A stretch of 64,000 nt of DNA from Rhizobium albus (GCA_030160035.1 BSNO01000001.1:124001-188000); one strand, 5' to 3'. Counted from the first letter of the stretch, positions 8,901-18,494 are shown. The notes: generated by a model not told the origin, from the sequence alone. Made by a program: numbers and translations.

Positions 8901-11378
8901 TCAGGCGCGCCGCAGTTCGCTCAGCTCTGCGAGCCAGTGATTGACCTTGGCGGCCAGCATGTCCGGTGAAATCGGCTTCGACATATAGTCGTCCATGCCA
9001 ACTTCCAGGCACTTCTCCCGGTCGCCCTTCAGTGCATGCGCCGTGATGCCGACGATCGGCGTGCGCGAGAGGCCAAGCTGCATTTCACGGCGGCGGATCG
9101 CAGCGGTCGCCTCGTGGCCGTTCATTTCCGGCATCGAGACATCCATCAGGATCAGCGAGGGACGCAACGCTTCCCACTGCATCAGCGCGAGGCGGCCGTT
9201 GCCCACGATCTTGAAGGCGTAGGGCAGTTCCTGCAGCGCCTGCGTGAAGACAATCTGGTTCACCTCGTTGTCTTCGGCGACGAGAATATCGATGCGGTCG
9301 GTGTTGGTCCGTGCCGGCTTTTGCCGTGTCTCCGCCATGGCTTGTGACGCGTCCTTCACCGGCTTCGGTGCAGGCGTCTTGAGCTCGGCAGGTGCCCGGC
9401 TCTCATGCACGACCGGCCGTGCCCTGGGCGCGCCGCTGCGGGCGGCTTGGATCACGCTGGTTGCCGTTTCCAGAAGCAGCGACGAGCGCGTCGGTTTGTT
9501 CAGATGCGCCTCGATGCCGAGTTCGCGCACGAAACGCATCTGCGTGTGCTGATCGACGGAGGAGAGGACGAGGATCGGGACATCGGCCAATCGGGCATCG
9601 CCGCGCAGGTGGCGGGCGACATCGCCACCATTCATTTCGGGCATCTGATAGTCGAGGACGATCAGGTCGACCTTGGCACCGAGCGAATGAGCCTCCTGCA
9701 GGAACGCGATACCGGCCGGGCCGCTCTCGACCGCCACGCAGTCAAAATGCCAGCTCCGGAACTGCTCGATCAGGATGTCGCGGTTGATCGCGTTGTCCTC
9801 GATGATCAAAACGCCCGCGCCGCGCAGATCCGTTGGAAGGATGCGCTGCGGCTTGGCGCCTTCCGCTTCGTGGATCGGCAGCTCGATTGCGAAGGAAAAG
9901 GTCGATCCGCGGCCATAGGTAGAGGTGACTGCGATGTCGCCGCCCATGAGATTGATCAGGCGGCGTGCGATCGCCAAACCGAGGCCCGTGCCTTCGTGGC
10001 GGCGGGTCGAGGATGCATCGACCTGGCTGAACTTGTCGAAGATCGTGTCGAGCTTGTCGGCGGGGATGCCGATGCCCGTGTCCTCGATGGTGAAAGCGAT
10101 CTCCACATGGCCTTCGCGTACCGTGCCGGAGACGTCGACGAGGACGTGGCCCGCTTCGGTGAACTTGACGGCGTTGCCGACGAGGTTGGTCAGCACCTGA
10201 CGCAGACGGCCGACATCGCCGACGAGCATGGCCGGAAGATCGGGCTGCACCCGCACGATCAATTCGAGGTCTTTTTCGGAAACGCGGCCGGAAACCAGGG
10301 TTGCCACGTCTTCGACCGTCTCGGCCAGGCTGAAGGGCGCAGGGTCGAGCTCGATCTGGTTCGCGTCGATTTTCGAGAAATCCAGAATGTCGTTGATGAT
10401 CGTCAGCAATGCGTTGCCGGATTTGACGATGACATCGGTGAAGGTGCGTTGCTTCGCCGTGAGGTCAGTCTTAGCCAGAAGCTCCGCCATCCCGAGAACG
10501 CCGTTCATCGGTGTTCGGATTTCGTGGCTCATATTGGCCAGGAACTCGGACTTTGCCCGATCTGCGGCAAGCGCCCGGACCATGGCGCGATCGGTCTCCT
10601 TCTGCTTCGCCGAAAGCCGCTTGACGATGCGCTGCACGGCAAAATCCATCGGGATGAAGACGAGGAACAGCAGAGCCAGCAGCGCCGCGATGGTGATAAG
10701 CAGGAATTGCTGCAGCGTGTTGCCCTGATTGCGCGACAGTCGCTCGAGATAGGAGCGGACTTCGATCTGCGCCTTCAGATTGGTGACGGAGACATTGTTG
10801 TCATAGAGCGAGAAGATTTCGCGCGCGGTCCAATGCATGTCGAATTTCGAACGGGCGCTCTCCACCCGCACGCGATCCAGCATTAGCCGGTAGTGCTGAA
10901 AAGGGTCGCGGGCCGACATATAGGGCGACGCGTTGATGATCCGCGTCTGCAGGGTGGCTGGCGCAGCATTCCAATAGACTTCCAGGCCACGCATTTCAGC
11001 CTCGGCCTTGTCGAGCCGAAAGCGCAACGCGGCCTTCACCGGCTGAACATCGGGATCGACCGGCTGTGCGGCCAAACGCTCGCGCCGCTCGGCAAGCGTC
11101 ATGGCGCGAAGCGCGGGTGACAGGCGGGGGCGTTCGGACGGAAAGCGCTGCGCGACGGTTTCGGAATAGGTAGCAAGGTCGGCCATCTGCACATCGAGCT
11201 GGGCAAATTGTTCGCCGAGCGCCCCGATGCGGTTGATGTCGATCACCTGCTCGCGCTGCTGCAGGAAGAAATAGAAGCAGATGACGCCGATCAGCACCAG
11301 GGACAGGACGTAGCAGCACCGCAGGCTCCAGGCCCAGCGGTTGCTTCCGAAGATGCCGATCGAACTGATCCTCGCCAT
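8901..11378 (-). CDS. Hybrid sensor histidine kinase with two receiver domains
   Basis: About 825 residues. A transmembrane helix at roughly residues 15-38, a periplasmic region of about 180 residues and a second helix near 222-245 form the sensor. A HisKA domain follows, with the phosphoacceptor histidine in ANMSHEIRTPMNG (about 285). The HATPase_c domain has the N box (NLVGNAVKF), G1 (EDTGIGIP) and G2 (GTGLGLA). Two receiver domains carry phosphorylatable aspartates in LDYQMPEM (about 574) and LMDVSMPEM (about 745). I prefer the ATG at 11378 over a TTG at 11417. No partner regulator is adjacent and the signal is unknown. Confidence 0.9.
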   Translation of the reverse strand: MARISSIGIFGSNRWAWSLRCCYVLSLVLIGVICFYFFLQQREQVIDINRIGALGEQFAQLDVQMADLATYSETVAQRFPSERPRLSPALRAMTLAERRERLAAQPVDPDVQPVKAALRFRLDKAEAEMRGLEVYWNAAPATLQTRIINASPYMSARDPFQHYRLMLDRVRVESARSKFDMHWTAREIFSLYDNNVSVTNLKAQIEVRSYLERLSRNQGNTLQQFLLITIAALLALLFLVFIPMDFAVQRIVKRLSAKQKETDRAMVRALAADRAKSEFLANMSHEIRTPMNGVLGMAELLAKTDLTAKQRTFTDVIVKSGNALLTIINDILDFSKIDANQIELDPAPFSLAETVEDVATLVSGRVSEKDLELIVRVQPDLPAMLVGDVGRLRQVLTNLVGNAVKFTEAGHVLVDVSGTVREGHVEIAFTIEDTGIGIPADKLDTIFDKFSQVDASSTRRHEGTGLGLAIARRLINLMGGDIAVTSTYGRGSTFSFAIELPIHEAEGAKPQRILPTDLRGAGVLIIEDNAINRDILIEQFRSWHFDCVAVESGPAGIAFLQEAHSLGAKVDLIVLDYQMPEMNGGDVARHLRGDARLADVPILVLSSVDQHTQMRFVRELGIEAHLNKPTRSSLLLETATSVIQAARSGAPRARPVVHESRAPAELKTPAPKPVKDASQAMAETRQKPARTNTDRIDILVAEDNEVNQIVFTQALQELPYAFKIVGNGRLALMQWEALRPSLILMDVSMPEMNGHEATAAIRRREMQLGLSRTPIVGITAHALKGDREKCLEVGMDDYMSKPISPDMLAAKVNHWLAELSELRRA

Positions 11379-11480
11379 TGATTTCTTTGTGCCCAGCCCG
11401 TTGTTGCCCCGCAGCAAACATCGTCGGTCAGGGTTAAGAAAGCGTGCGTTGCCTGTTCGCAGGCCGGAAGGCCGGCGGTC

Positions 11481-12401
11481 TCAGTTCCGGCGGTTGGCGA
11501 TGAAACCGGCCGCCTGGCGCAGCGGCTCGGCGCGGTCGCCGAAGGGTTCCAACAGTTCGACCGCCGCGTCGACAAGACCCCGGAGCTGGGTATGTGCCCA
11601 TTCTGCCCCATGCAGGCTGACGAGTGTCGCCTTGCCCCGATCGGCGTCCTTGCCCGTTGCCTTGCCCATTGCGGCTTCGTCTGCCGTCAGGTCGAGAAGA
11701 TCGTCGGCGAGCTGGAAGGCAAGCCCGATCGCTTCCCCGAACCGCGACAGCCGTTCGCGGTCGTCCGGCGTGGCTCCGCACACGATGGCGCCGGCCTCGC
11801 AGGCGAAGCGCAGCAACGCGCCGGTCTTCATGGCCTGGAGCGTGACGATCTCTTCTTCCGAAAGGTGTCTGTTCTCTGATGCGAGATCGATCATCTGTCC
11901 GCCGACCATGCCGCCGAAGCCGGCCGCTCGGGAAAGCGCGCTGACAAGCGCCACGCGCCGTTCGGGTGCAAGGCTGGTCGAGGGGTCCGTGACCATGTCG
12001 AAGGCAAGCGTCAGCAGCGCATCGCCGGCGAGTATTGCGGTCGCCTCGTCATAGGCGATGTGAAGCGTGGGGCGCCCACGCCGCAGCGCATCGTCGTCCA
12101 TCGCGGGCAGGTCGTCATGCACGAGCGAATAGGTGTGGATGCACTCGAGCGCCGCCGCCACGTCCAGCGCAGCCGCCTCGGTGTCGGCATCGGGCATAAA
12201 AAGAGCGGCTGCTTCCATGACGAGGAACGGTCGGATGCGCTTTCCACCACCAAGCAGCGCATAGCGCATGGCCGAGAGGATGCGCGGTGGCAGCACGATC
12301 TCTCCCGGGCGCGGCGTTCCGTCCAGCCGATCGGCTAGTCGTCGCTCGACGAGCGTTGCGCGGGCGGCCAGTTGGCTTTCGAAATCGAAGGGCAAGTCCA
12401 T
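11481..12401 (-). CDS. ispA: Farnesyl diphosphate synthase-type polyprenyl synthetase
   Basis: A 306-residue short-chain trans-prenyltransferase that condenses DMAPP with IPP to geranyl and farnesyl diphosphate. The first aspartate-rich motif is DDLPAMDDD, preceded by the chain-length region ECIHTYSLVHD, and the second is FQLADDLLDLTAD. GGGKRIRP and MKTGALLRF are further signatures. Start chosen at ATG 12401, which has an AGAGGGCG ribosome-binding site; an upstream in-frame start would add 12 residues. The window also has crtE, a GGPP synthase homologue, at about 61 kb, so this copy is probably the housekeeping FPP synthase feeding quinones, hopanoids and undecaprenyl phosphate. Confidence 0.88.
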   Translation of the reverse strand: MDLPFDFESQLAARATLVERRLADRLDGTPRPGEIVLPPRILSAMRYALLGGGKRIRPFLVMEAAALFMPDADTEAAALDVAAALECIHTYSLVHDDLPAMDDDALRRGRPTLHIAYDEATAILAGDALLTLAFDMVTDPSTSLAPERRVALVSALSRAAGFGGMVGGQMIDLASENRHLSEEEIVTLQAMKTGALLRFACEAGAIVCGATPDDRERLSRFGEAIGLAFQLADDLLDLTADEAAMGKATGKDADRGKATLVSLHGAEWAHTQLRGLVDAAVELLEPFGDRAEPLRQAAGFIANRRN

Positions 12402-12513
12402 GGCGCCCTCTTGGCATGGGCCGGGCCTCATCGGCAACGATTTCCTGAAAGCAGTGGCAATGCTCCGGCTGCGAAGCTATGGAGAAATCGAGACGGCAGA
12501 AGGATAGGCGGCC

Positions 12514-13260
12514 TTGTCGCAGCGACACCGGCATTTCGGTGAGAACTTTGAAACGAAACCACGCGGCCGCCGCAAACGGGCGGGCATCGGCCGCTGGATC
12601 GGGCGGCTGTTCCTCCTTGGCGTCTTCCTTCTCATCCTCCCCTATCTCCTGATCCTGCTTTACCGCATCGAGATCGTTCGGCCCTGGTCGACGCTGATGG
12701 CCTATGGCCTCGTCACGGGCCAGGGCGTCGAGCGCACTTGGGTTCCCTTCGAAGATGTGGCGCCGGTGCTCGTTCAATCGGTGATGATGTCGGAAGACGG
12801 CCAGTTCTGCGCCCATGACGGCATCGACTGGGAGGCGCTCAACTCGGTCATCGACGGCGCGCTGGAAGGAGAATCGACCCGCGGCGCGAGCACGATCCCG
12901 ATGCAGACTGCGAAGAACCTCTTCCTGTGGCCGGGTCGGTCCTTCGTGCGCAAGGCGCTGGAGGTCCCGCTCGCCATGGCTTCGGATTACATTTGGCCGA
13001 AGCAGCGAATGATGGAGATCTATCTCAATATCGCCGAATGGGCGCCGGGCGTTTACGGCATCGAGGCGGCGGCACAGCACCATTTCGGCGTATCGGCTGC
13101 CAATCTGAATGCCAGCCAATCCGCGCTACTGGCCGTATCGCTGCCCAATCCCCACCAGCGCAATGCCGGTTCTCCGGGCGATGGATTGCGGCGGCTGGCC
13201 GGCAACATCGAGGGGCGCGCGCGGCAATCGGGTGCCTATATCACCTGTCTTTATGGATAG
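12514..13260 (+). CDS. mtgA: Monofunctional biosynthetic peptidoglycan transglycosylase
   Basis: A 248-residue GT51 enzyme that polymerises lipid II into glycan strands in the periplasm. One N-terminal transmembrane helix (about residues 30-52) anchors it. The GT51 motifs are SEDGQFCAHDGIDWEAL (catalytic glutamate), RGASTIPMQTAKNLFLW and RKALEVPLA, followed by EIYLNIAEWAPGVYGIEAAAQHHF. There is no transpeptidase domain, which separates it from class A penicillin-binding proteins. The start is a TTG preceded by AGAAGGA. It is transcribed divergently from ispA. Confidence 0.92.
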   Translation: MSQRHRHFGENFETKPRGRRKRAGIGRWIGRLFLLGVFLLILPYLLILLYRIEIVRPWSTLMAYGLVTGQGVERTWVPFEDVAPVLVQSVMMSEDGQFCAHDGIDWEALNSVIDGALEGESTRGASTIPMQTAKNLFLWPGRSFVRKALEVPLAMASDYIWPKQRMMEIYLNIAEWAPGVYGIEAAAQHHFGVSAANLNASQSALLAVSLPNPHQRNAGSPGDGLRRLAGNIEGRARQSGAYITCLYG

Positions 13261-13329
13261 ATGACGCGATCTGACTGGTGCGACCGAACCTCAACGCTAT
13301 AGGTTCGCCGCCAGTCGTCGGAGAGCCCC

Positions 13330-13971
13330 ATGTCCCGCCTCACCCTGTTCATCGCCAACAAGACCTATTCATCCTGGTCGTTTCGCCCATGGCTTGCGAT
13401 GCGCATGGCCGGGATCGAGTTCGACGAGGAACTGATCCCCTTCAGCGATGGCGGCACCAATCCTGCATTTCGGGCGTTCTCTCCGACAGGGAAGGTGCCT
13501 GTGCTGCAGGATGGCAACCTCGTCATCTGGGAAACTTTGGCGATCCTTGAATATCTGGCAGAAACGCACCCGACGCTCTGGCCTGCGGACACGTCGGCTC
13601 GCGCCCGGGCGCGGGCCATTTCCTCGGAGATGCATGCGGGTTTCCAGGCGCTGCGCAACGAATGCCCGATGAACATGCGGCGTGCTCGGCGCGCCATTCC
13701 CGTGAGCGCGGCGGCGCAAGCGGATGTCGCGCGCATCACCGACATCTGGACTTCGGCGCTGGCGCAATCCGGCGGGCCTTTTCTCTATGGCGAATTTTCT
13801 GCGGCAGACGCCATGTTTGCGCCGGTGGTCAACCGCTTCGACGTGTATGCATTGACCGAGAATGCCGAAGTTCTGGCCTATATGGAGCGGATGAAGGCGC
13901 TGCCTGCCTATCAGGAGTGGGCGGATGCGAGCCGCCAAGAGGCGTGGGTGGTGGCAGAAGAAGAACACTGA
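13330..13971 (+). CDS. Glutathione S-transferase family protein
   Basis: A 213-residue GST-fold protein. The N-terminal thioredoxin-like domain begins LFIANKTYSSWSFRPWLAMR, with candidate active-site serines at SSWS, and contains the glutathione-binding VPVLQDGNLVIWETLAI segment. The helical C-terminal domain includes FSAADAMFAPVVNRFDVY, the conserved N-capping region. A GGAGAG ribosome-binding site lies before the ATG. The substrate is unknown; such proteins detoxify electrophiles or reduce mixed disulfides. It lies between mtgA and rpmF, with no clear operon partner. Confidence 0.85.
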   Translation: MSRLTLFIANKTYSSWSFRPWLAMRMAGIEFDEELIPFSDGGTNPAFRAFSPTGKVPVLQDGNLVIWETLAILEYLAETHPTLWPADTSARARARAISSEMHAGFQALRNECPMNMRRARRAIPVSAAAQADVARITDIWTSALAQSGGPFLYGEFSAADAMFAPVVNRFDVYALTENAEVLAYMERMKALPAYQEWADASRQEAWVVAEEEH

Positions 13972-14119
13972 GGCGTTTCGTCAAAAAAATGCCGTGGCCG
14001 CTGGTCAAACGGCTGCCGACACTGTATGAACCCGCCAAATTTCCGAATTCGGCAACGTCTGTCTTCGACGATCAGTCGAGCAATCAGGCGTTTCTTGTCG
14101 CCCGCGAATGGAGTGAACC

Positions 14120-14305
14120 ATGGCTGTACCTAAAAGAAAAACGACGCCGTCCAAGCGCGGCATGCGTCGTTCGGCAGATGCTATCAAGGCCCCGACCTAT
14201 GTCGAGGACAAGAATTCCGGCGAACTGCGCCGTCCGCACCACGTCGACCTCAAGACCGGCATGTACCGCGGTCGTCAGGTTCTGACGCCGAAGGAAAGCG
14301 CATAA
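14120..14305 (+). CDS. rpmF: 50S ribosomal protein L32
   Basis: A 61-residue basic protein that matches the L32 family over its full length. It starts [20 protein letters not shown] and continues [16 protein letters not shown]. The zinc-binding cysteines seen in some L32 proteins are absent (the C- form typical of alphaproteobacteria). It is a component of the large ribosomal subunit. An intrinsic terminator lies about 50 bases downstream, so the gene is probably monocistronic. Confidence 0.97.
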   Translation: MAVPKRKTTPSKRGMRRSADAIKAPTYVEDKNSGELRRPHHVDLKTGMYRGRQVLTPKESA

Positions 14306-14354
14306 GCGCTTGTCCGGCGGTCACAATGGATCGCCGTTTCGATCAGATTTTGCG

Positions 14355-14380
14355 AAAGGCTGGCTTGCGCCGGCCTTTTT
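14355..14380 (+). terminator. Rho-independent terminator after rpmF
   Basis: AAAGGCTGGC and GCCGGCCTTT pair around a TTGC loop with a single G-T wobble, and the stem runs directly into a run of five Ts. It is placed 50 bases after the rpmF stop on the same strand. Confidence 0.8.
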
Positions 14381-14474
14381 CTGTTGCGGATGCGTGTATC
14401 GCGCTCATCATGAGGTGACGAATCCGCTGCCGAGGCGCAGGATCGCCTGTCGATAGACTTGGACGGAGACCGCC

Positions 14475-14888
14475 GTGCTGACCGCCTTCCCCCTGATGAT
14501 CGTTCCGTTTGTCCTCTACAACATCGCGATGTTCGGCATCGTCGGCTTCGGAGGGCCGGAATGGCTGGCAAGCGAGGTGACGAGCCTGCAAATGGTATCG
14601 GGCGCGGTCTGGACGCTCAGCTTCGGCGATTTGATCATCGTCATCGCGTTGGTGATGCTGTTTGCCGAAATCGTCAAGGCAACGCGCACCGGACCGTTCC
14701 AGATCGTCGACCATCTCCTGTCGCTGGTCGTCTTTCTCGTTTTCCTGATCGAATTTCTGCTGTTTCAGAGCGCTGCCACGGACGTGTTCTTCATCCTGAC
14801 CGCGATCGCCTTCGTCGACGTGGCGGCCGGCTTCACTGTCGCGCTGCGCAGCGCATCGCGTGACGTGTCGATCGGTCTCGGCCGCTAG
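14475..14888 (+). CDS. Small four-helix membrane protein of unknown function
   Basis: A 137-residue, strongly hydrophobic protein with about four predicted transmembrane helices: near residues 5-25, 50-65, 80-100 and 105-125. A charged cytoplasmic loop EIVKATRTGPFQIVDH lies between helices two and three. I recognise the general pattern of conserved alphaproteobacterial inner-membrane proteins but no functional family. The gene stands alone between rpmF and the divergent GlcG/HbpS-like gene. The start is the ATG at 14475, reasonable because the first helix begins at once. Codon use looks like its neighbours. Confidence 0.75.
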   Translation: MLTAFPLMIVPFVLYNIAMFGIVGFGGPEWLASEVTSLQMVSGAVWTLSFGDLIIVIALVMLFAEIVKATRTGPFQIVDHLLSLVVFLVFLIEFLLFQSAATDVFFILTAIAFVDVAAGFTVALRSASRDVSIGLGR

Positions 14889-14922
14889 ACTGACCAGCGG
14901 CCGAAGAGGCGATCTTGGCGCG

Positions 14923-15354
14923 CTAGTCCTTCTGCGCGACGAGGCCGGCGGCCTCGATGCCGGCAACGGCTACCGTCTCGTCATTGTCGGCGGTATCGCC
15001 GGAGATGCCGACTGCGCCGAGGATGGTGCCTTTCTTGTCCTTGATCAGCACGCCACCAGGCACCGGCAGGATCTTGCCGTCGGAGATGCCGACCATGCCC
15101 GTCAGGAAGTGGGGCCGGGTCGCGGCCTGGTCATGCAGCCAGCGCGAGCCCGAGCCGACCGATAGCGCGCCATAAGCCTTGCCGGCACCCATGTCGAAAC
15201 GCAGCATCGATGCGCCGTCCTGGCGCTGAAACGCCTTCACATGGCCGCCCGCATCCAGAACCACGACGCCAAGCGGTTTCAGTCCCATTTCCTTGGCCTG
15301 TGCGAGCGCGCCGGTGATGATGCGATTGCCCTTGGCAAGTGGTAGGTCGGTCAT
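14923..15354 (-). CDS. GlcG/HbpS family protein
   Basis: A 143-residue protein of the GlcG/HbpS (DUF336) family. It begins with an ALAQAKEMGLKPLGVVVLDAGGHV segment and ends with the glycine-rich PVPGGVLIKDKKGTILGAVGISGDTADNDE signature. Members bind haem (HbpS of Streptomyces) or are accessory to glycolate or diol metabolism (GlcG, PduO C-terminal domain). No signal peptide is visible, so it is probably cytoplasmic. Neither glycolate oxidase nor cobalamin adenosyltransferase genes are nearby, and its specific job cannot be inferred. Confidence 0.85.
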   Translation of the reverse strand: MTDLPLAKGNRIITGALAQAKEMGLKPLGVVVLDAGGHVKAFQRQDGASMLRFDMGAGKAYGALSVGSGSRWLHDQAATRPHFLTGMVGISDGKILPVPGGVLIKDKKGTILGAVGISGDTADNDETVAVAGIEAAGLVAQKD

Positions 15355-15466
15355 CGGTAAGGATTCACTTTCATTTCAATTGGGTTCGCCGCAGTGGATG
15401 CCAGAGCACACGGGTTGCCAAGCCTCCCGAAGGCGAAACAGTTGTTCCATGAAGCGCTAGAGCGGC

Positions 15467-16063
15467 TCACTCGCCCATGCGGTCGAGCTTCTCCTGAAGG
15501 GCGCGCAACTGATCCTTGAGCTCGTTCAGGTCGCGATTGTCGCCGGTCTTCTTGCGTTCCCCTTCTGGGCTCGCTTCCTTCGCCGTGGCGTTGAAGGGTG
15601 AAAACATGCGCATTGCCTGCTGGAAGATCTCGGTGTTGCGGCGAACCTGTTCCTCGGCCATCTGCATGGGGATCTGCATGTTGCGCGCCATCGGATTGTC
15701 GCCGAATGCCTTCGTCATCTGCTCGCGCATCTGGCCCTGCTGCGATGTGAAGGCCTGCATGGTCTGCTCGAGATAGGTCGGCACGACCATCTGCATCTGA
15801 TCGCCGTAGAATCCGATGAGCTGGCGCAGGAAAGAGACGGGAAGCAAGGTGTTTCCGGTCTTCGATTCCTGTTCGAAGATGATTTGCGTGAGGACTGAAT
15901 GGGTGATGTCGTCGCCGGATTTGGCGTCCTGGACGATGAAGTCCTCGCCATTCTTCACCATGACCGCGAGATCATCGAGAGTGACATAGGTGCTCGTGCC
16001 GGTGTTGTAGAGACGCCGGTTGGCGTATTTCTTGATGATGATGTCACCGTCTTTTTTGGCCAT
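15467..16063 (-). CDS. phaR: Polyhydroxyalkanoate synthesis repressor PhaR
   Basis: A 198-residue regulator with the PHB-accumulation DNA-binding domain at the N-terminus: IIKKYANRRLYNTGTSTY and LDDLAVMVKNGEDFIV lie within the first 45 residues, followed by the PHB-binding repeat TQIIFEQES and LPVSFLRQLIGFYGDQMQ. PhaR binds both DNA and PHB and represses phasin and sometimes its own gene, releasing DNA when polymer is present. The C-terminus is charged with coiled-coil character (LNELKDQLRALQEKLDRMGE). It is divergent from phaA-phaB across a 282-base gap that holds a candidate operator. Confidence 0.94.
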   Translation of the reverse strand: MAKKDGDIIIKKYANRRLYNTGTSTYVTLDDLAVMVKNGEDFIVQDAKSGDDITHSVLTQIIFEQESKTGNTLLPVSFLRQLIGFYGDQMQMVVPTYLEQTMQAFTSQQGQMREQMTKAFGDNPMARNMQIPMQMAEEQVRRNTEIFQQAMRMFSPFNATAKEASPEGERKKTGDNRDLNELKDQLRALQEKLDRMGE

Positions 16064-16176
16064 GCTCTCCCCTTACAACCAAAATCGAACCGGCAGCCAT
16101 ACTGCTGGATGCAAACTGTAGGCGATATGCCGCGCCGTTGACAAATGCTTTGTGCGATGCGGCGAACCTTCTTCTA

Positions 16177-16187
16177 CTGCACCGCAG
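16177..16187. promoter_or_regulatory. Candidate PhaR operator in phaR-phaA intergenic region
   Basis: CTGC-ACC-GCAG matches the CTGC-N3/4-GCAG pattern reported for PhaR in Paracoccus and Rhodobacter. It lies between the divergent phaR and phaA genes. A second, tighter inverted copy, CTGC-G-GCAG, lies at 16283-16291. A TTGACA hexamer at 16138-16143 could belong to a phaA promoter. The role is inferred from the motif and position only. Confidence 0.5.
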
Positions 16188-16345
16188 CACGGTGTGCGTC
16201 TCGCTCTCAGATGCTGGCCGAGCGAGGCCAAGACGGATTTGACTTGAGGCGGGAGGTCGGTCAGTTTCTCTGGCAAAGGACGCTGCGGCAGCCAGATTGG
16301 CTGCGCGGTTAAGAAAAGCACTCGCAAAACGGGATTTTCATCATC

Positions 16346-17530
16346 ATGGCTTCCGCACAATCGATCGTCATCGCCAGCGCCGCGCGCACGGCAGTCGGCT
16401 CTTTCAATGGTTCATTCGCTTCGGTGCCTGCCCATGAACTGGGCGCGGTCGCGATCAAGGGCGCGCTGGAACGCGCGGGCGTCGATCCGAAGGAAGTGAA
16501 CGAGGTCATCCTCGGCCAGATCTTGACGGCGGGGCAGGGCCAGAACCCGGCTCGCCAGGCCGCCATGGGCGCCGGCATCCCGCAGGAAGCGACCGCCTGG
16601 GGCCTCAACCAGCTGTGCGGCTCCGGCCTGCGCGCCGTTGCGATCGGCATGCAGCAGATCGCCACCGGCGATGCCGACATCATCGTTGCCGGCGGGCAAG
16701 AATCCATGTCGATGGCACCGCATTGCGCGCATTTGCGTGGCGGCGTGAAGATGGGCGACTTCAAGATGGTCGACACCATGATCAAGGACGGCCTGATGGA
16801 TGCCTTCTACGGCTACCACATGGGCAATACAGCCGAGAACGTTGCCCGCCAGTGGCAGCTTTCGCGCGACGACCAGGATGCCTTTGCCGTTGCGTCGCAA
16901 AACAAGGCGGAAGCTGCGCAGCAGGCCGGCCGCTTCAAGGACGAGATCGTGCCGTTCACCGTCAAGGGCCGCAAGGGCGATACCGTCGTCGATCAGGACG
17001 AGTATATCCGCGCCGGCGCCACGCTGGAAGGAATGCAGAAATTGAAGCCGGCTTTCGACAAGGAAGGCACGGTCACGGCCGGCAACGCGTCCGGCATCAA
17101 TGATGGCGCCGCCGCTGCGGTGCTGATGAGCGAAGCCGAAGCTTCCCGGCGCGGTATCACGCCGATGGCGCGGATCGTGTCCTGGGCCACGGCCGGCGTC
17201 GATCCGCAGATCATGGGCACCGGCCCGATTCCGGCTTCCCGCAAGGCGCTGGAGCGTGCCGGCTGGAAGATCGACGATCTCGATCTCGTGGAAGCCAACG
17301 AGGCGTTCGCGGCTCAGGCCTGCGCGGTCAACAAGGATCTCGGCTGGAACCCGGAGATCGTCAACGTCAATGGCGGCGCGATCGCCATCGGTCACCCGGT
17401 CGGCGCATCGGGCGCACGCATCCTGAACACGCTGCTGTTCGAGATGGCACGGCGCGATGCCAAGAAGGGCCTCGCCACGCTCTGCATCGGCGGCGGCATG
17501 GGTGTGGCCATGTGCCTCGAGCGCCTTTGA
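16346..17530 (+). CDS. phaA: Acetyl-CoA acetyltransferase (beta-ketothiolase)
   Basis: A 394-residue biosynthetic thiolase that condenses two acetyl-CoA to acetoacetyl-CoA, the first step of polyhydroxybutyrate synthesis. The acyl-enzyme cysteine is in [10 protein letters not shown] (about residue 90), and the catalytic histidine and second cysteine are in [11 protein letters not shown] (about 350) and [11 protein letters not shown] (about 380). The length and the order of motifs match PhaA/PhbA. It is followed by phaB after 83 bases with a small stem-loop in the gap, and divergent from phaR. Confidence 0.96.
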   Translation: MASAQSIVIASAARTAVGSFNGSFASVPAHELGAVAIKGALERAGVDPKEVNEVILGQILTAGQGQNPARQAAMGAGIPQEATAWGLNQLCGSGLRAVAIGMQQIATGDADIIVAGGQESMSMAPHCAHLRGGVKMGDFKMVDTMIKDGLMDAFYGYHMGNTAENVARQWQLSRDDQDAFAVASQNKAEAAQQAGRFKDEIVPFTVKGRKGDTVVDQDEYIRAGATLEGMQKLKPAFDKEGTVTAGNASGINDGAAAAVLMSEAEASRRGITPMARIVSWATAGVDPQIMGTGPIPASRKALERAGWKIDDLDLVEANEAFAAQACAVNKDLGWNPEIVNVNGGAIAIGHPVGASGARILNTLLFEMARRDAKKGLATLCIGGGMGVAMCLERL

Positions 17531-17553
17531 TACCGCAGGTTTGATCTGAGCGA

Positions 17554-17572
17554 GGGGGCCGACAGAGCCCCC
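17554..17572 (+). other. Stem-loop between phaA and phaB
   Basis: GGGGGC (17554-17559) and GCCCCC (17567-17572) form a perfect GC stem around a seven-base loop, 24 bases after the phaA stop. There is no T-tract, so an mRNA-stabilising or processing role is more likely than termination. Confidence 0.4.
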
Positions 17573-17613
17573 GGCTCCCATGAATTTTCAGTGCATCGGG
17601 AGGATGGCAGAGA

Positions 17614-18336
17614 ATGGCACGAGTAGCATTGGTGACGGGTGGTTCGCGCGGGATCGGGGCGGCGATTTCCAAGGCGTTGAAGGATGCCGGCTATACGGTC
17701 GCCGCGACCTATGCCGGCAATGACGAGAAGGCTGCGGCCTTCAAGGAAGAGACTGGCATTGCCGTCTTCAAGTGGGACGTATCGAGCTACGACGCCTGCA
17801 AAGAGGGTATCGCCAAGGTCGAGGCCGAAGTGGGCCCGATCGACGTGCTCGTCAACAATGCCGGCATCACCCGTGATGCCATGTTCCACAAGATGACGCC
17901 CGACATGTGGAACGAGGTGATCAACACCAACCTGACCGGCCTGTTCAACATGACCCATCCGGTCTGGACGGGCATGCGCGATCGCAAGTTCGGCCGTGTG
18001 ATCAACATTTCGTCGATCAACGGCCAGAAGGGCCAGATGGGCCAGGCGAATTATTCCGCCGCGAAGGCCGGCGATCTCGGGTTCACCAAGGCCCTTGCTC
18101 AGGAAGGCGCGCGCGCCGGCATCACGGTCAACGCCATCTGCCCAGGCTATATCGCCACCGAAATGGTCATGGCCGTGCCGGAAAAGGTGCGGGACTCGAT
18201 CATCGCGCAGATTCCGGCGGGCAGGCTCGGCGAGCCTGAGGAGATCGCGCGCTGCGTCGTTTTCCTGGCATCGGACGAAGCCGGTTTCCTCAACGGCTCC
18301 ACCATTTCCGCCAATGGCGGTCAGTTCTTCGTCTGA
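17614..18336 (+). CDS. phaB: Acetoacetyl-CoA reductase
   Basis: A 240-residue short-chain dehydrogenase that reduces acetoacetyl-CoA to (R)-3-hydroxybutyryl-CoA with NADPH, the second step of PHB synthesis. The cofactor motif is VTGGSRGIGAAI at the N-terminus, NNAG follows near residue 85, and the catalytic Ser-Tyr-Lys set is INISSINGQKGQMGQANYSAAKAG (split here as INISS ... YSAAK). The NGGQFFV C-terminus is typical of PhaB. It follows phaA on the same strand. PHA synthase (phaC) is not in the window. Confidence 0.95.
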   Translation: MARVALVTGGSRGIGAAISKALKDAGYTVAATYAGNDEKAAAFKEETGIAVFKWDVSSYDACKEGIAKVEAEVGPIDVLVNNAGITRDAMFHKMTPDMWNEVINTNLTGLFNMTHPVWTGMRDRKFGRVINISSINGQKGQMGQANYSAAKAGDLGFTKALAQEGARAGITVNAICPGYIATEMVMAVPEKVRDSIIAQIPAGRLGEPEEIARCVVFLASDEAGFLNGSTISANGGQFFV

Positions 18337-18391
18337 TCAGGCCCCGGGGCGCGCATTTTCGAGCTCCGTGGTGAAATAATCCATCCGAAAC

Positions 18392-18427
18392 GGGCAAGTC
18401 TGGCACATCGCCGGACTTGCCCTTTCT
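18392..18427 (+). terminator. Intrinsic terminator after phaB
   Basis: GGGCAAGTC (18392-18400) pairs perfectly with GACTTGCCC (18414-18422), with an inner GGC/GCC extension, and is followed by TTTCTC. It ends the phaAB transcription unit before the TRAP transporter genes. Confidence 0.7.
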
Positions 18428-18494
18428 CGTTGCGTCGCAATAGATAGGGCCGCAGACACCAGGGCGGATGGTGACGTAGGAGGATCTGCACAGG